The notes under the pieces are model-generated. The model had not been told where the DNA came from. It made no database searches and worked only from the letters and a program-made list of their open reading frames with translations. The position numbers were made by a program, and so were the translations under genes. 64,000 bases of DNA from Candidatus Nitrosocosmicus sp. Lineage in GTDB: Archaea > Thermoproteota > Nitrososphaeria > Nitrososphaerales > Nitrososphaeraceae. Positions within the stretch are counted from its first letter, which is position 1, and every line of letters begins with the position of its first letter. Shown here in pieces: positions 9,718 through 19,773 of the stretch. The stretch spans positions 27,673 to 91,672 of the forward strand of contig JAPSGR010000004.1 of NCBI GenBank assembly GCA_031177355.1, given 5' to 3'.

Positions 9718-11052
9718 ATGTTTGATAGGTTAAAAAAGGCCTTTTCAAGTGCGGCAAAAAGCATTGGCCAAAAAGAAATATCAGAAAAAGACTTGGATGA
9801 AACTCTCTTTGATCTGAGCGTTTCACTTTTGGAAAGTGACGTTTCTCAGGAAGTCATAGACGATCTAACGGAACAATTGAAGCAAAATTTGATTGGTAGG
9901 AAATTACAGAAAAATGAATCTGCAGAACAGATTATGACTAATATTTTAAAGGCAAACTTTTCAAAGATATTGGCTAAAGCAGGTTCTATCGACTTAATTC
10001 ATGAGATTTTTACAAAAAAACAGAACAAAGGAGGTCCATTCAAGATTGTTTTTTTGGGAATAAATGGAACCGGAAAAACTACTACTGTAGCTAAGGTTGC
10101 CAATTTGATCAAAAAGGCTGGATATACCGTAGTCATTGCTGCCGCAGATACGCATAGAGCAGGGGCAATAGAACAAATTTCTTCTCATGCGGAGAAATTG
10201 TCTATTAAAGTGATTTCTCAAAGGTATGGTGCTGACCCGTCTGCGGTAGCTAGAGACGCGCTTGAGTATGCAAGAAAACATTACATCGACGTTGTACTCA
10301 TAGACACGGCTGGAAGAATGCAAACTGCAAAAAACTTAATGGATGAAATAGGAAAAATAGTCAAAGTAATAAGACCTGATATGAAATTATTTGTCGGCGA
10401 CTCGTTATCTGGAAATGATACAATCAATCAAGCAAAGGAGTTCTTTTCTTACACTGAGTTTGATGGTGCGATTCTGACAAAGGCAGACGCCGATTCTAAA
10501 GGGGGTTCAGTCATTTCTATTTCTTATATTACTTCTAAACCTGTCATATATCTAGGGGTAGGACAGAGCTACGATGATATAATTATGTTCAACAGAGACA
10601 GATTTGTTGAAACAATTTTTAATAATGAATCACTTATGTCTTCTCAAAAACAAGTTCAAGGCGTAGTCACAATCGATGAAAACGTTTCTTCCTCAAATGT
10701 TGAAAGATATGGTGAAGATGTATCATCTAATGAATCTAAAGTAAATGTATTAGATGATGATACACTTTCAGATCAATATAAAGAATCTATACCTCCACAC
10801 CCTATTTCCAATCCACCATTCGACAATATAGATAACAATGATTACAATAGAAATATTTTAGACGAACATAATTATGATAAAGAGCAATTGGAGAGTAGCC
10901 AATTTACAACTCCACATTCTGTTGAGTCTGAAAAAGGTGATGCCAATTCCACCGAAGAGCTGAAAGAAAAAGATAATATATTATCCAACGATGGAGATAA
11001 AGAAAAGAGCGAGAAAAAAAGCCGATTCAATTGGTTTAAGAAAAAAAAATAA
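9718..11052 (+). CDS. ftsY: Signal recognition particle receptor FtsY with long acidic C-terminal extension
   Basis: FLGINGTGKTTTVAKVA, AAADTHRAGAIEQ, VLIDTAGRMQT, GAILTKADADSKGGS, YLGVGQSYDDI. Confidence 0.93.
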   Translation: MFDRLKKAFSSAAKSIGQKEISEKDLDETLFDLSVSLLESDVSQEVIDDLTEQLKQNLIGRKLQKNESAEQIMTNILKANFSKILAKAGSIDLIHEIFTKKQNKGGPFKIVFLGINGTGKTTTVAKVANLIKKAGYTVVIAAADTHRAGAIEQISSHAEKLSIKVISQRYGADPSAVARDALEYARKHYIDVVLIDTAGRMQTAKNLMDEIGKIVKVIRPDMKLFVGDSLSGNDTINQAKEFFSYTEFDGAILTKADADSKGGSVISISYITSKPVIYLGVGQSYDDIIMFNRDRFVETIFNNESLMSSQKQVQGVVTIDENVSSSNVERYGEDVSSNESKVNVLDDDTLSDQYKESIPPHPISNPPFDNIDNNDYNRNILDEHNYDKEQLESSQFTTPHSVESEKGDANSTEELKEKDNILSNDGDKEKSEKKSRFNWFKKKK

Positions 11053-11093
11053 TTTTGAAAGCATTAAATTAAAGTTTTTTTTCATTTTTAATA

Positions 11094-12020
11094 TTGAAAG
11101 GTGATGTTTTAAGTCTTCGTGATTTAGATGAAAACCAAATAGTATCATTGTTAGAATTATCTATATTTTTGAAAAACCAGCTGAAAGAGGAGGGAGCAAA
11201 CACCAAGTATCTTGATGGAAAAATTTTGGGAATGATATTTCAAAAACCTTCGACAAGAACACGAGTAAGTTTTGAGACAGCTATGCTTCAAATGGGCGGA
11301 CATGCCATAAATTTGTCTTTCAATGATCTTCAATTGTCTAGGGGCGAATCAATAGAGGATACGGCCAAAACTCTTTCACTTTATGTAAATGCCTTAATGG
11401 CAAGAGTTTATGATCATGATGATATTGAAAAATTATCCAGATATGCAACAGTCCCAGTAATAAATGGTTTATCTGATTTGTTTCATCCATGTCAAATTTT
11501 AGCAGACCTCCTTACCATCTTCGAATACAAAAAGAGACTTAGAGGCATTAAGCTTGCATTTATTGGAGATGGTAATAATATATGTAATGATTTGTTATTA
11601 GGCTGTTCGAAACTGGGAATTGATATATCAGTTTCTACGCCGACAGGTTTTGAACCACTAGATTGGATAACAGATATCGCAAGAAAACAGTCTAGAGAAA
11701 AAAGATCTACTATATTAATAACCTCTGATCCAAAAGAAGCCATTATTGACGCTGATGTTGTAATTACGGACACACACATTTCAATTGGAAAAGAAAGCGA
11801 GATTCAGCATAGAGAAACGTTATTCTTTCCGAAATATCAAGTGAATAACGATCTAGTAAGATTTGCTAAGAAGGATTACATCTTTATGCATTGCCTCCCT
11901 GCAAAGAGAGGTAAGGAGGTCTTATCTGATATAATTGATGGTCCTCACTCCGCAGTTTGGACTGAAGCCGAAAATCGATTGCATGTACAAAAAGCTCTAT
12001 TACTAAAGCAAATCATCTAA
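11094..12020 (+). CDS. argF: Ornithine carbamoyltransferase (TTG start)
   Basis: FQKPSTRTRVSFETAMLQMGG, HPCQILADLLT, FMHCLPAKRG. Confidence 0.94.
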   Translation: MKGDVLSLRDLDENQIVSLLELSIFLKNQLKEEGANTKYLDGKILGMIFQKPSTRTRVSFETAMLQMGGHAINLSFNDLQLSRGESIEDTAKTLSLYVNALMARVYDHDDIEKLSRYATVPVINGLSDLFHPCQILADLLTIFEYKKRLRGIKLAFIGDGNNICNDLLLGCSKLGIDISVSTPTGFEPLDWITDIARKQSREKRSTILITSDPKEAIIDADVVITDTHISIGKESEIQHRETLFFPKYQVNNDLVRFAKKDYIFMHCLPAKRGKEVLSDIIDGPHSAVWTEAENRLHVQKALLLKQII

Positions 12021-12041
12021 TAAAAGTTCTATAGTTTCTAT

Positions 12042-12398
12042 TTGAAAGTAATCAATATATTTAAAATATTCTATTTTGGAGATAATCATATGACAAAGTT
12101 TCTAGTAGACAAAGCTGCAAACATTCCTCAAGATCATTTAAGAAATGTAACGCTTGGTGGTAAAGAGATCTTGATTGTTAATCAAAAGGGTAGATACTTG
12201 GCATTAAACAATATATGCTCTCATGCAGGAGCTGAACTACATGAGGGATTGTTAGAAAACAATGAACTAGTATGTCCATGGCATGGTGCAAAATGGAATA
12301 TTGAAACAGGAGAATTAGTGTGGTTTACACAAGATCTTGAAAATCTAGAATCATACAATGTGATAGTTGAGAATGACCGCGTTTTTGTAGAAATTTGA
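12042..12398 (+). CDS. Rieske-type [2Fe-2S] ferredoxin; start probably at 12090
   Basis: CSHAGAELHEG...CPWHGAKWNIETGE = CxH...CxxH Rieske cluster motif. Confidence 0.88.
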   Translation: MKVINIFKIFYFGDNHMTKFLVDKAANIPQDHLRNVTLGGKEILIVNQKGRYLALNNICSHAGAELHEGLLENNELVCPWHGAKWNIETGELVWFTQDLENLESYNVIVENDRVFVEI

Positions 12399-12471
12399 GA
12401 CTTGATATTCATTTTCGGTGGTTGAAAGGCATAAATTAAAATTGAATTCAAACATTTCAAGGTAAATATTA

Positions 12472-13236
12472 TTGAGGATAAATGAGTTTATTTCGACCCT
12501 ACCAAGCCACATCATTAGTGGAGACCGTATAAAAATTCCAGACGATTTTATCCGTCGAATGTTTATTATGTCTAATCTAAATAGCAGTGATGTATTCTAT
12601 CATTTGGGGATAGGCAACAATCCTTCATCTTTAATTATAGCCAAAGAGGAGTTTAAAGTAAAAAAAGCTGTTGGAATTGATATCAATCCTGCAGTTATAG
12701 ATGAGGTAGGATCAAGAACTAAGTCATTCGATGATATATTTTTGGTAGTTGGGGATGCATGTAAATACCCTTTGTCAGAGGCTACAACTATATTTTCTTG
12801 GTTCACAGATGAAAAAATAAATGATATTCTTGTAAAGAAATTTGAATCTGAACTTAGTAACGGGTCCAAAATCATTTCAATTTGGTCACCTCCTGGTCTT
12901 TTTTTACCTGTTAAAATTGATTTCCCTATATTAGTATGCGAAAAGCCGTTCAAGGTTGGAATGGATATACAAGATCAACTTAAATCAATTTACAAAAGCG
13001 AATGTATTGATTTCACAGCTTCTTGGAATCTGGCCGACAAATACATCAAATCATTTGAATCAGTTGATCGTCAACACCACCGATTTCTAAATATTCTCCA
13101 TAGTCTTATCATTTGGTTTAATGCTAAAGAGCTCGGTATAACTTGTGAAGAAGAAGTACCTCCACCGGTCAAAAGTTATGTGGAAATTATGAGATATTTT
13201 TTCAATATAGATCTGAGTGAATTTTTGATAAAGTAA
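12472..13236 (+). CDS. SAM-dependent methyltransferase-like protein (TTG start)
   Basis: VFYHLGIGNNPSSLIIAKEEFKVKKAVGIDINPAVIDEV resembles class I MTase motif I/II. Confidence 0.6.
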   Translation: MRINEFISTLPSHIISGDRIKIPDDFIRRMFIMSNLNSSDVFYHLGIGNNPSSLIIAKEEFKVKKAVGIDINPAVIDEVGSRTKSFDDIFLVVGDACKYPLSEATTIFSWFTDEKINDILVKKFESELSNGSKIISIWSPPGLFLPVKIDFPILVCEKPFKVGMDIQDQLKSIYKSECIDFTASWNLADKYIKSFESVDRQHHRFLNILHSLIIWFNAKELGITCEEEVPPPVKSYVEIMRYFFNIDLSEFLIK

Positions 13237-13429
13237 ATCTATTGAGCGAATTAACAAATCATAATTTGTTACTTACCAATATTATTTTTTTATGAATCAT
13301 AACAATGTGATAAAATAAATTACTAAAATTCTCATTTCCAAAAAATTTTTTTTATTTTATTATGTATATCTTTAATAACAATTTACCCCAAAGATTATAA
13401 CTATTGATATTATGATGCAAATTTAGGAG

Positions 13430-14992
13430 ATGGACTTCACAATTAATGAGGGAAGAAGAAATTTACCTGTTCCCCTATTAGTTGAAGCAGCTGTTTTAAA
13501 TGAAGAAGGAAAATTGTCGACTACTGGGTCTTTATCTGTTAGGACAGGCAAGTTTACTGGTAGATCTCCTGACGATAAGTTTATCGTCAGAGACGAGATT
13601 ACTACTAATACTGTTGATTGGGGTAAGATCAATCATCCAATTTCTGAAGAACACTTTGACAGGATACAAAGTCGTATGACAAGATATATTTCTGAACAAA
13701 AGTTAGAAGAAAAATTGTATACTTTTGACGGATATGTCGGAGCTGATAGATCTTTACAACTACCTATTAGAGTAATAACTGATAAAGCATGGCATTGTCT
13801 ATTTGCCACACAAATATTTATAAACGCCTCCCGAAACAAATTATTAGATTTTAAGCCAGAATTCACCCTTTTATCACTAAACGATTTTGCCTCACTTCCA
13901 AACGTGGAAGGTACTAATTCTGATACTTTTATTATTATTAATTTTAAAAAGAAGTTGATTTTGATGGGTTCTACCTCATATGCAGGTGAGATAAAAAAAT
14001 CAATGTTTTCTGTGATGAATTTCATACTGCCAAAAAAAGGCGTCTTTCCAATGCACTGTTCAACAAATTTAGGAACTGACGGGAGATCGGCATTATTTTT
14101 TGGCTTATCTGGTACGGGAAAAACTACCCTTTCTGCTGACGAAAATCGTCGATTGGTGGGCGATGATGAACATGGATGGTCCAATTCCGGCATATTCAAT
14201 TTTGAGGGTGGTTGTTATGCTAAATGTATAAATTTAAATAAAGAAAAAGAGCCTCAAATATGGAACGCAATAAAGTTTGGTTCAGTAATGGAAAATGTAG
14301 TAATTGATCACATTTCAAGAGAACCAGATTTTACCGATGGTAGCCTAACAGAAAATACTCGTGTAGTATATCCATTGGGTTTTATTCCTGGCGCAGTCAT
14401 TCCAAGTGTATGTGGACATCCCTCTGTTGTAATATTTCTTACTGCTGATGCCTTTGGAGTCCTACCTCCAATATCAAAGCTGTCAAAGGAAGGTGCAATG
14501 TATCATTTTATGTCTGGTTATACAAGTAAATTGGCAGGAACTGAGAGAGGAATCACCGAACCGAAAGAAACTTTTTCACAATGTTTTGGAGCCCCATTTA
14601 TGCCACTAAAAGCTGCAGAATATGCAAAATTATTGGGTGAAAAGATAACCGAACACAGTTCTAAAGTATACCTTATAAACACAGGGTGGTCTGGAGGACC
14701 TTATGGAATAGGTAAAAGGATAGATTTGAACTATACCAGACTAATGGTCTCAGCTGCTATCAAAGGCCAATTGGAAAAGAGCTCTTACGATACGCATGAT
14801 ATCTTTAACCTTCAATATCCCACTTCTTGCGATGGCGTTCCATCAATTTTGTTAAACCCCAGAAATACCTGGCACGATAAAAATCAATATGATTTTTCGG
14901 CCAAAAGACTAGCCAGATTATTTATCAATAATTTTAAAAAATTTGAACCCATAGATGAAGAAATAATAAAAGCTGGGCCTCATTTAAATTAA
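13430..14992 (+). CDS. pckA: Phosphoenolpyruvate carboxykinase (ATP)
   Basis: GRSPDDKFIVRD, MHCSTNLGTDGRSALFFGLSGTGKTTLSAD, LVGDDEHGWSNSGIFNFEGGCYAK. Confidence 0.95.
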   Translation: MDFTINEGRRNLPVPLLVEAAVLNEEGKLSTTGSLSVRTGKFTGRSPDDKFIVRDEITTNTVDWGKINHPISEEHFDRIQSRMTRYISEQKLEEKLYTFDGYVGADRSLQLPIRVITDKAWHCLFATQIFINASRNKLLDFKPEFTLLSLNDFASLPNVEGTNSDTFIIINFKKKLILMGSTSYAGEIKKSMFSVMNFILPKKGVFPMHCSTNLGTDGRSALFFGLSGTGKTTLSADENRRLVGDDEHGWSNSGIFNFEGGCYAKCINLNKEKEPQIWNAIKFGSVMENVVIDHISREPDFTDGSLTENTRVVYPLGFIPGAVIPSVCGHPSVVIFLTADAFGVLPPISKLSKEGAMYHFMSGYTSKLAGTERGITEPKETFSQCFGAPFMPLKAAEYAKLLGEKITEHSSKVYLINTGWSGGPYGIGKRIDLNYTRLMVSAAIKGQLEKSSYDTHDIFNLQYPTSCDGVPSILLNPRNTWHDKNQYDFSAKRLARLFINNFKKFEPIDEEIIKAGPHLN

Positions 14993-15063
14993 TTTTTTAC
15001 TAAAACGTGATAAAATTTATAAAATTAATTTTCATAAAATTGATTAATTTTGTACAATCGATG

Positions 15064-15192
15064 TAGCCCGGAGCAGATTCGAACTGCTGTCTCCAGGTTT
15101 CTTTTCTATAAGATCCAGAGCCTGAAATCCTTAGTCCTTTTATGGAGTTTGACCGCTAGATTCGGCACCATTGATTCTGGTTCGACCGGGCT
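15064..15192 (-). tRNA. Probable tRNA-Gln (CTG) interrupted by more than one intron
   Basis: Reverse complement begins AGCCCGG and ends AGCAG-TTCGAAT-CTGCT-CCGGGCT-A: 7-bp acceptor and perfect T-arm. TAGCGGTCAA D-loop and CTCTGGA anticodon-loop-like string present. Span of 129 nt implies about 50 nt of inserted sequence. Confidence 0.65.
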
Positions 15193-15284
15193 TCACGAGC
15201 TACAATTGTAGATTCTGTGTTCCTTTATTTTATTTTATCTGTAATTAAAATGGAATGCATAAAATAACAAATATTCGTCTCTAA

Positions 15285-15632
15285 TTATTTTTTGGTGTTG
15301 ATTTCTCTGATTACAGTTCCATAGTCTAGTCGAGTTTTCTTTCTCATATATGGAATTAATTTATAATGAATAGAATAGATATTCTTTTCACGAACTACGA
15401 TTCCTTTAACTAAAAGTGATACAAAGCCGCCTGCAATTTTGGATGATACAATCTCTTTGTCATGGCAGACAATATCCCTTTTCTTGTGATACTCTTGCAA
15501 TGTAAAGTAATTTCTGTTAACCTCTAGTATTAACGGCCAGATGACATATTCCCAAACTAAACGACGATTCTCCGTGGATGAAGCGTGTTTTCCTTTCCTT
15601 TTTTCCTTTTGTTTATAGTTTTCCAATGTCAT
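15285..15632 (-). CDS. Hypothetical protein, possibly winged-helix
   Basis: Basic 115-aa ORF, clear intergenic flanks. Confidence 0.55.
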   Translation of the reverse strand: MTLENYKQKEKRKGKHASSTENRRLVWEYVIWPLILEVNRNYFTLQEYHKKRDIVCHDKEIVSSKIAGGFVSLLVKGIVVREKNIYSIHYKLIPYMRKKTRLDYGTVIREINTKK

Positions 15633-15711
15633 TTTCTTTATTTTTTAGTCGTTATGATTAGAATTAACATCATAGTCACATTTAAACAACCGGGTTTATA
15701 ATTCTACATAC

Positions 15712-16455
15712 ATGACCCCTGTTGATAGGGAATCTAAAAAAGTTAACGAAATTTTAATTGCTTTAGAAAACCTTTCAAAAAATTGGAAAATTGATCCTGT
15801 TGTCCGTGATATGCATCTTGGACTCCGCTCTGATGTTAAGGACTATATTATAAAAGTAAACCAGATCACATATCATATCCCTTATCTACCGGAGACTTCT
15901 GATTTTTTGAAATGGGATTGCTTTTGGCCTGAATGTCACAATTGCTGTGATAGACAAGGGCGATTACCTCTAACATCTAAGGATGTGTCAGTGATTTCAA
16001 AAAAATTAGGATATCCGAATCGCTCAGAATTCCTCAAGAGTGAAACTTATGTTTCAACATGGGAGAGCCCTTCAAGCACTTCCAAAAATGATTCTCAAAT
16101 CATAACTACCCTTACTATGGTAAATCTCAAGCGAAAGAAAAATGAAAGCGAGATTGATAACGGAAAACCGATTTCATGTCGTTTTCTAGATGGATGTGGG
16201 TCTTGCGAAATTAATTCGTCAAAGCCGGGAGTCTGTTGGTTATATCCATTTTTTTCTTGGAGCCAGAATGAAAATAATCGAGTATCAGTTCATGCTTCTT
16301 ATCAATTAACAGGCGATTGTCCTGGATTTTCTCTAACGAAAAATTTAGAGGATATCATGCCTACGCTGCTTAACTATTCAGCAATAATATATAACTATAC
16401 TATGAATGTAAATACGACTTTACGTGAAGGCTTAGCAAGAATAGATATGGCATAA
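15712..16455 (+). CDS. YkgJ-like Cys-cluster (Fe-S/zinc) protein
   Basis: CFWPECHNCCDRQGRLPLT...CRFLDGCGSCEINSSKPGVCWLYPF. Confidence 0.75.
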   Translation: MTPVDRESKKVNEILIALENLSKNWKIDPVVRDMHLGLRSDVKDYIIKVNQITYHIPYLPETSDFLKWDCFWPECHNCCDRQGRLPLTSKDVSVISKKLGYPNRSEFLKSETYVSTWESPSSTSKNDSQIITTLTMVNLKRKKNESEIDNGKPISCRFLDGCGSCEINSSKPGVCWLYPFFSWSQNENNRVSVHASYQLTGDCPGFSLTKNLEDIMPTLLNYSAIIYNYTMNVNTTLREGLARIDMA

Positions 16456-16470
16456 TAAAAAATATGAAAA

Positions 16471-17097
16471 TCAATTATTTTTTGATTTTTCGTATCTGTC
16501 GTTAACGTCTTGCCAGTTAACTAGGTTCCACCAGGCATTGACATAGTCTGGCCTCTTATTTTGATACTTAAGATAATATGCATGTTCCCATACGTCACAC
16601 CCTAGCAATGGTATCAATCGTTCTGTCCTGGGACTGGTTTGATTCGGCATAGATTTGTAATCTACCTTGTTATTAGATGGATCAAATACCAACCATCCCC
16701 AACCACTACCTTGAATTGCTACAGTACTTGCTGTAAATTTTTCTTTAAAATTTGCAAAACTACCAAATGTATTATTGATCGCATCTGCTATTGGTCCCTG
16801 GGGTTCTCCTCCACCATTGGGGGTCATATTATTCCAAAAAATCCTGTGGTTATCAAATCCCCCTCCATTGAAGTTAATTGCACCCTTGACATCACTTGGT
16901 ACCTCATTCAAATTACTCAAGATTTCTATGATATCCTTATTCTGAATCTCTTCTGAACATTTTTCAAGTGCGGCGTTCAAATTATTTGTATATGTTTGGT
17001 GATGTTTAGTATAATGGATTTCCATCGTCTTTGCATCAATATGCGGTTCTAATGCGTCAAAATTGTACGGAAGTGGTGGTAATTCATATTTACTCAT
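16471..17097 (-). CDS. sod: Superoxide dismutase (Fe/Mn)
   Basis: YELPPLPYNFDALEPHIDAKTMEIHYTKHHQTYTNNLN; DVWEHAYYLKYQNKRPDYVNAWWNLVNW. Confidence 0.96.
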   Translation of the reverse strand: MSKYELPPLPYNFDALEPHIDAKTMEIHYTKHHQTYTNNLNAALEKCSEEIQNKDIIEILSNLNEVPSDVKGAINFNGGGFDNHRIFWNNMTPNGGGEPQGPIADAINNTFGSFANFKEKFTASTVAIQGSGWGWLVFDPSNNKVDYKSMPNQTSPRTERLIPLLGCDVWEHAYYLKYQNKRPDYVNAWWNLVNWQDVNDRYEKSKNN

Positions 17098-17257
17098 TAA
17101 TTAGTTTTGAAAATAAAACCTTTTATCCTTTTCCATTTATTTGGATTCAATGAGGTTGGCTCATATTTTTTATTATGCTGTGTAATAAGCAAACCACCAC
17201 CCGTTCTATCTACTAATCGGAAACATATTTATTTATTCCAAGTAAAATAACGATATT

Positions 17258-17683
17258 ATGGTAATCAATAGTGATCTCCTTGAACAACGTAAGAAAATTT
17301 CAGAGCATAGGCCGAAATTTAAGAGACAAGAAAGTTGGAGATATAAAAGACTGGCCGTTAACTGGAGAAAACCTAAGGGAATTGATAATAAGATGAGACT
17401 CCAAGTTTCCGGTGTACCCGCTTTAGTTAAAATTGGCTATCGTGGGCCTAAGGCTTCTAGAGGTTTACACCCATCTGGCTATGTTGATAACCTAGTTCAT
17501 AACGTTAATGATTTATTAAAATTAGATAATACAAAAGATGCTGCACGCATTGCACACACTGTAGGCAATAAAAAAAGATTGGAGATAGTATCAAAGGCCC
17601 AATCACTTGGAATTAAAATATTAAATGGGAGAAAAACTGAATCAAAATCTAATAAAGAAGTTGTGACTCAGGAACAAAAATAG
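17258..17683 (+). CDS. rpl32e: 50S ribosomal protein L32e
   Basis: KFKRQESWRYKRLAVNWRKPKGIDNKMR; GYRGPKASRGLHPSG. Confidence 0.93.
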   Translation: MVINSDLLEQRKKISEHRPKFKRQESWRYKRLAVNWRKPKGIDNKMRLQVSGVPALVKIGYRGPKASRGLHPSGYVDNLVHNVNDLLKLDNTKDAARIAHTVGNKKRLEIVSKAQSLGIKILNGRKTESKSNKEVVTQEQK

Positions 17684-17692
17684 GCGATTAAA

Positions 17693-18139
17693 ATGGTTGT
17701 AAATATTCACAAAAAAAGAGAGCTAGCATCACGAATTCTTGGTGTTGGGGTGAATAGGATTCGATTTGAACCAGATAAGTTAGATGATGTAGCTGATTCT
17801 ATTACAAGGGAGAATATTAGATCTCTAATAAATAGTGGGTCAATTTGGACAGCAAACGTTAAGGGTACTTCAAGAGGAAGGACAAGGTCAAAGCTTGAAA
17901 CTAAAAAGAAACATGGTACCGGGCCCGGTTCAAAAAAGGGAAAAAAAACCGCACGTGTTGGTAAGAAAGAGGTGTATGTTATTAAGGTACGATCTATGCG
18001 AAAGCATTTGAAAATATTAAAAGAAAGAAAGGATATAACCAATGAACAGTTTTGGGCTTTATATAAGAAGGTTAATGGTGCACAGGTTCGTTCGTTGTCC
18101 CATTTAAGAGAATTGGTGAAAATCGCAAAAGCTCATTAA
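17693..18139 (+). CDS. rpl19e: 50S ribosomal protein L19e
   Basis: KKRELASRILGVGVNRIRFEP; TSRGRTRSKLETKKKHGTGPGSKKGKKTAR. Confidence 0.95.
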   Translation: MVVNIHKKRELASRILGVGVNRIRFEPDKLDDVADSITRENIRSLINSGSIWTANVKGTSRGRTRSKLETKKKHGTGPGSKKGKKTARVGKKEVYVIKVRSMRKHLKILKERKDITNEQFWALYKKVNGAQVRSLSHLRELVKIAKAH

Positions 18140-18174
18140 TATTATCTTAATTTATGTAAATGCCGCATCATATA

Positions 18175-18627
18175 TTAGAATCTGCAAAAACAAAATTTTA
18201 AAATTTCGTAAAGCCTTGGAACAAACTCGTACTCGTCTAACTCGTATGAGCTTATCCATCTAAACTCGGTATGTTCCCAATTTAATATGACATCTCTTGT
18301 GGTTGCTAAAAAATAAAATGGTTGTATTAATAGAGTTAGGTCTGGCTTGATATTCACCGTAATTTGATCTAATATTTTGTCCAGTATCAGTTCATTTCTA
18401 TTTATTTTTGTTTCTTCATAAATTTCAAACAAGGCCCGCGAAAGTAAATCTTCGGAAGATTCGAGATATCCGCTAATTCCTGCCCAAACATTTTGCATTG
18501 TCTTTGTAGACGGACTTCTTTTCAAAATTAAGATTTTGTTGCCATTTCTTAAGACGGAGGTAACAGTCAAATAAGTCTTATTTTGCTTCTTGATCATCTT
18601 TTCTACCAGGTCTATATCATATTTCAT
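18175..18627 (-). CDS. NUDIX hydrolase
   Basis: NUDIX-box-like GYLESSEDLLSRALFEIYEETKI. Confidence 0.83.
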   Translation of the reverse strand: MKYDIDLVEKMIKKQNKTYLTVTSVLRNGNKILILKRSPSTKTMQNVWAGISGYLESSEDLLSRALFEIYEETKINRNELILDKILDQITVNIKPDLTLLIQPFYFLATTRDVILNWEHTEFRWISSYELDEYEFVPRLYEILKFCFCRF

Positions 18628-18748
18628 TATAAGGCAACAAGTAATGAACTTGTTGCTCTTTTTCGATTTGCTCGACGTTGTCTTACCTTTGCTAAAACCA
18701 TATAGTGAAAATCCTAATTAAAATTTATATGTGAATTATGTTGCTGAT

Positions 18749-19675
18749 TTAAACAAAATTAATCGTTAAACATTCATCTTCTGAAATTGATATCAGTCGG
18801 TGTTTTTCCGAACCTAACGACTTTTTATCAAAATAAATGTCTGTAACTTGCTCGATAGATTTACCTCTCATCTGATTCAGCATGTTCTTATCGATAAAGC
18901 GTAGGTTATGCTTGCTTGCAATTGAAGCAAAAGCAACATCTGATGAAATAATAAGTTTATTAAACTTCTCAGAATAGTGATTTCCTCCTAGACCAATAGC
19001 AATCTTTGAAGTTTTTTTTGCTTGATACTTGCTTTTCTGCTCGATTGTTTGTAGTAAGCATTTACATACAAGTGAGGCAGTCAATCTATTTTCCCATTCT
19101 TCGTCTGATGATCCTATTTCAACAAACATTATGGGATTAGTCGATGACGTAGGGCCATGGTGAGTTGCTTCAATAGTCAAATCATACTGCTGAAGATCAC
19201 TCTTCATGCCAACAAGGTTTTTCATATATTCTTTTTGAAACGTAGGATAAGCAATCCCCAATTCAAATGGACTTCCTCCAAGGGAATTACTGCTGGAAAA
19301 ATTTCCTGTAAAATGTGAAGTTAGAGCTGGTAGTTTGCTCTTTGAGGCATGTTTAGATAGAAAAATCAATAAACTCCTCTCAGAGACTAGTTCATCAAGG
19401 TTAGGCAGACTCACCAGTTCATGGTCTAATGATAATAAATCAATATTCTCATACTTTTTTGACTTGAAAACTTCATATCCTATCGAAGACTCAGGTGTTA
19501 TTTGGTTGAGTTTATCTTTGTAATTTCTTCTAAATTCGTGGGAATAACTTGAGGTCAATATAGTAAAACCCTCATGTTCCATCAGATAATCTCTCATTGT
19601 GCAACTAGCTTTATCTTTAGAAGAGGCCAGCAAGACGTATTTCATTATCGCCAAAAAAATCATGTTATCTGTCAA
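18749..19675 (-). CDS. dtdA: D-aminoacyl-tRNA deacylase, archaeal type; start probably at 19645
   Basis: TSHFTGNF, EATHHGPTS, MFVEIGSSDEEW, AIGLGGNHYSEKF. Confidence 0.88.
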   Translation of the reverse strand: MTDNMIFLAIMKYVLLASSKDKASCTMRDYLMEHEGFTILTSSYSHEFRRNYKDKLNQITPESSIGYEVFKSKKYENIDLLSLDHELVSLPNLDELVSERSLLIFLSKHASKSKLPALTSHFTGNFSSSNSLGGSPFELGIAYPTFQKEYMKNLVGMKSDLQQYDLTIEATHHGPTSSTNPIMFVEIGSSDEEWENRLTASLVCKCLLQTIEQKSKYQAKKTSKIAIGLGGNHYSEKFNKLIISSDVAFASIASKHNLRFIDKNMLNQMRGKSIEQVTDIYFDKKSLGSEKHRLISISEDECLTINFV

Positions 19676-19773
19676 AATTTAATTGTTGTTTCATAGTGCA
19701 TCTCAGATTATCCATCATTTTCTCGTTATAAACTTATAAATTCCAAAACAGATACAAATATTGATTCTATTAA

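Noticed and set aside
13633-14199. 188-aa minus ORF opposite pckA
   Set aside because: Antisense of conserved PEPCK coding sequence
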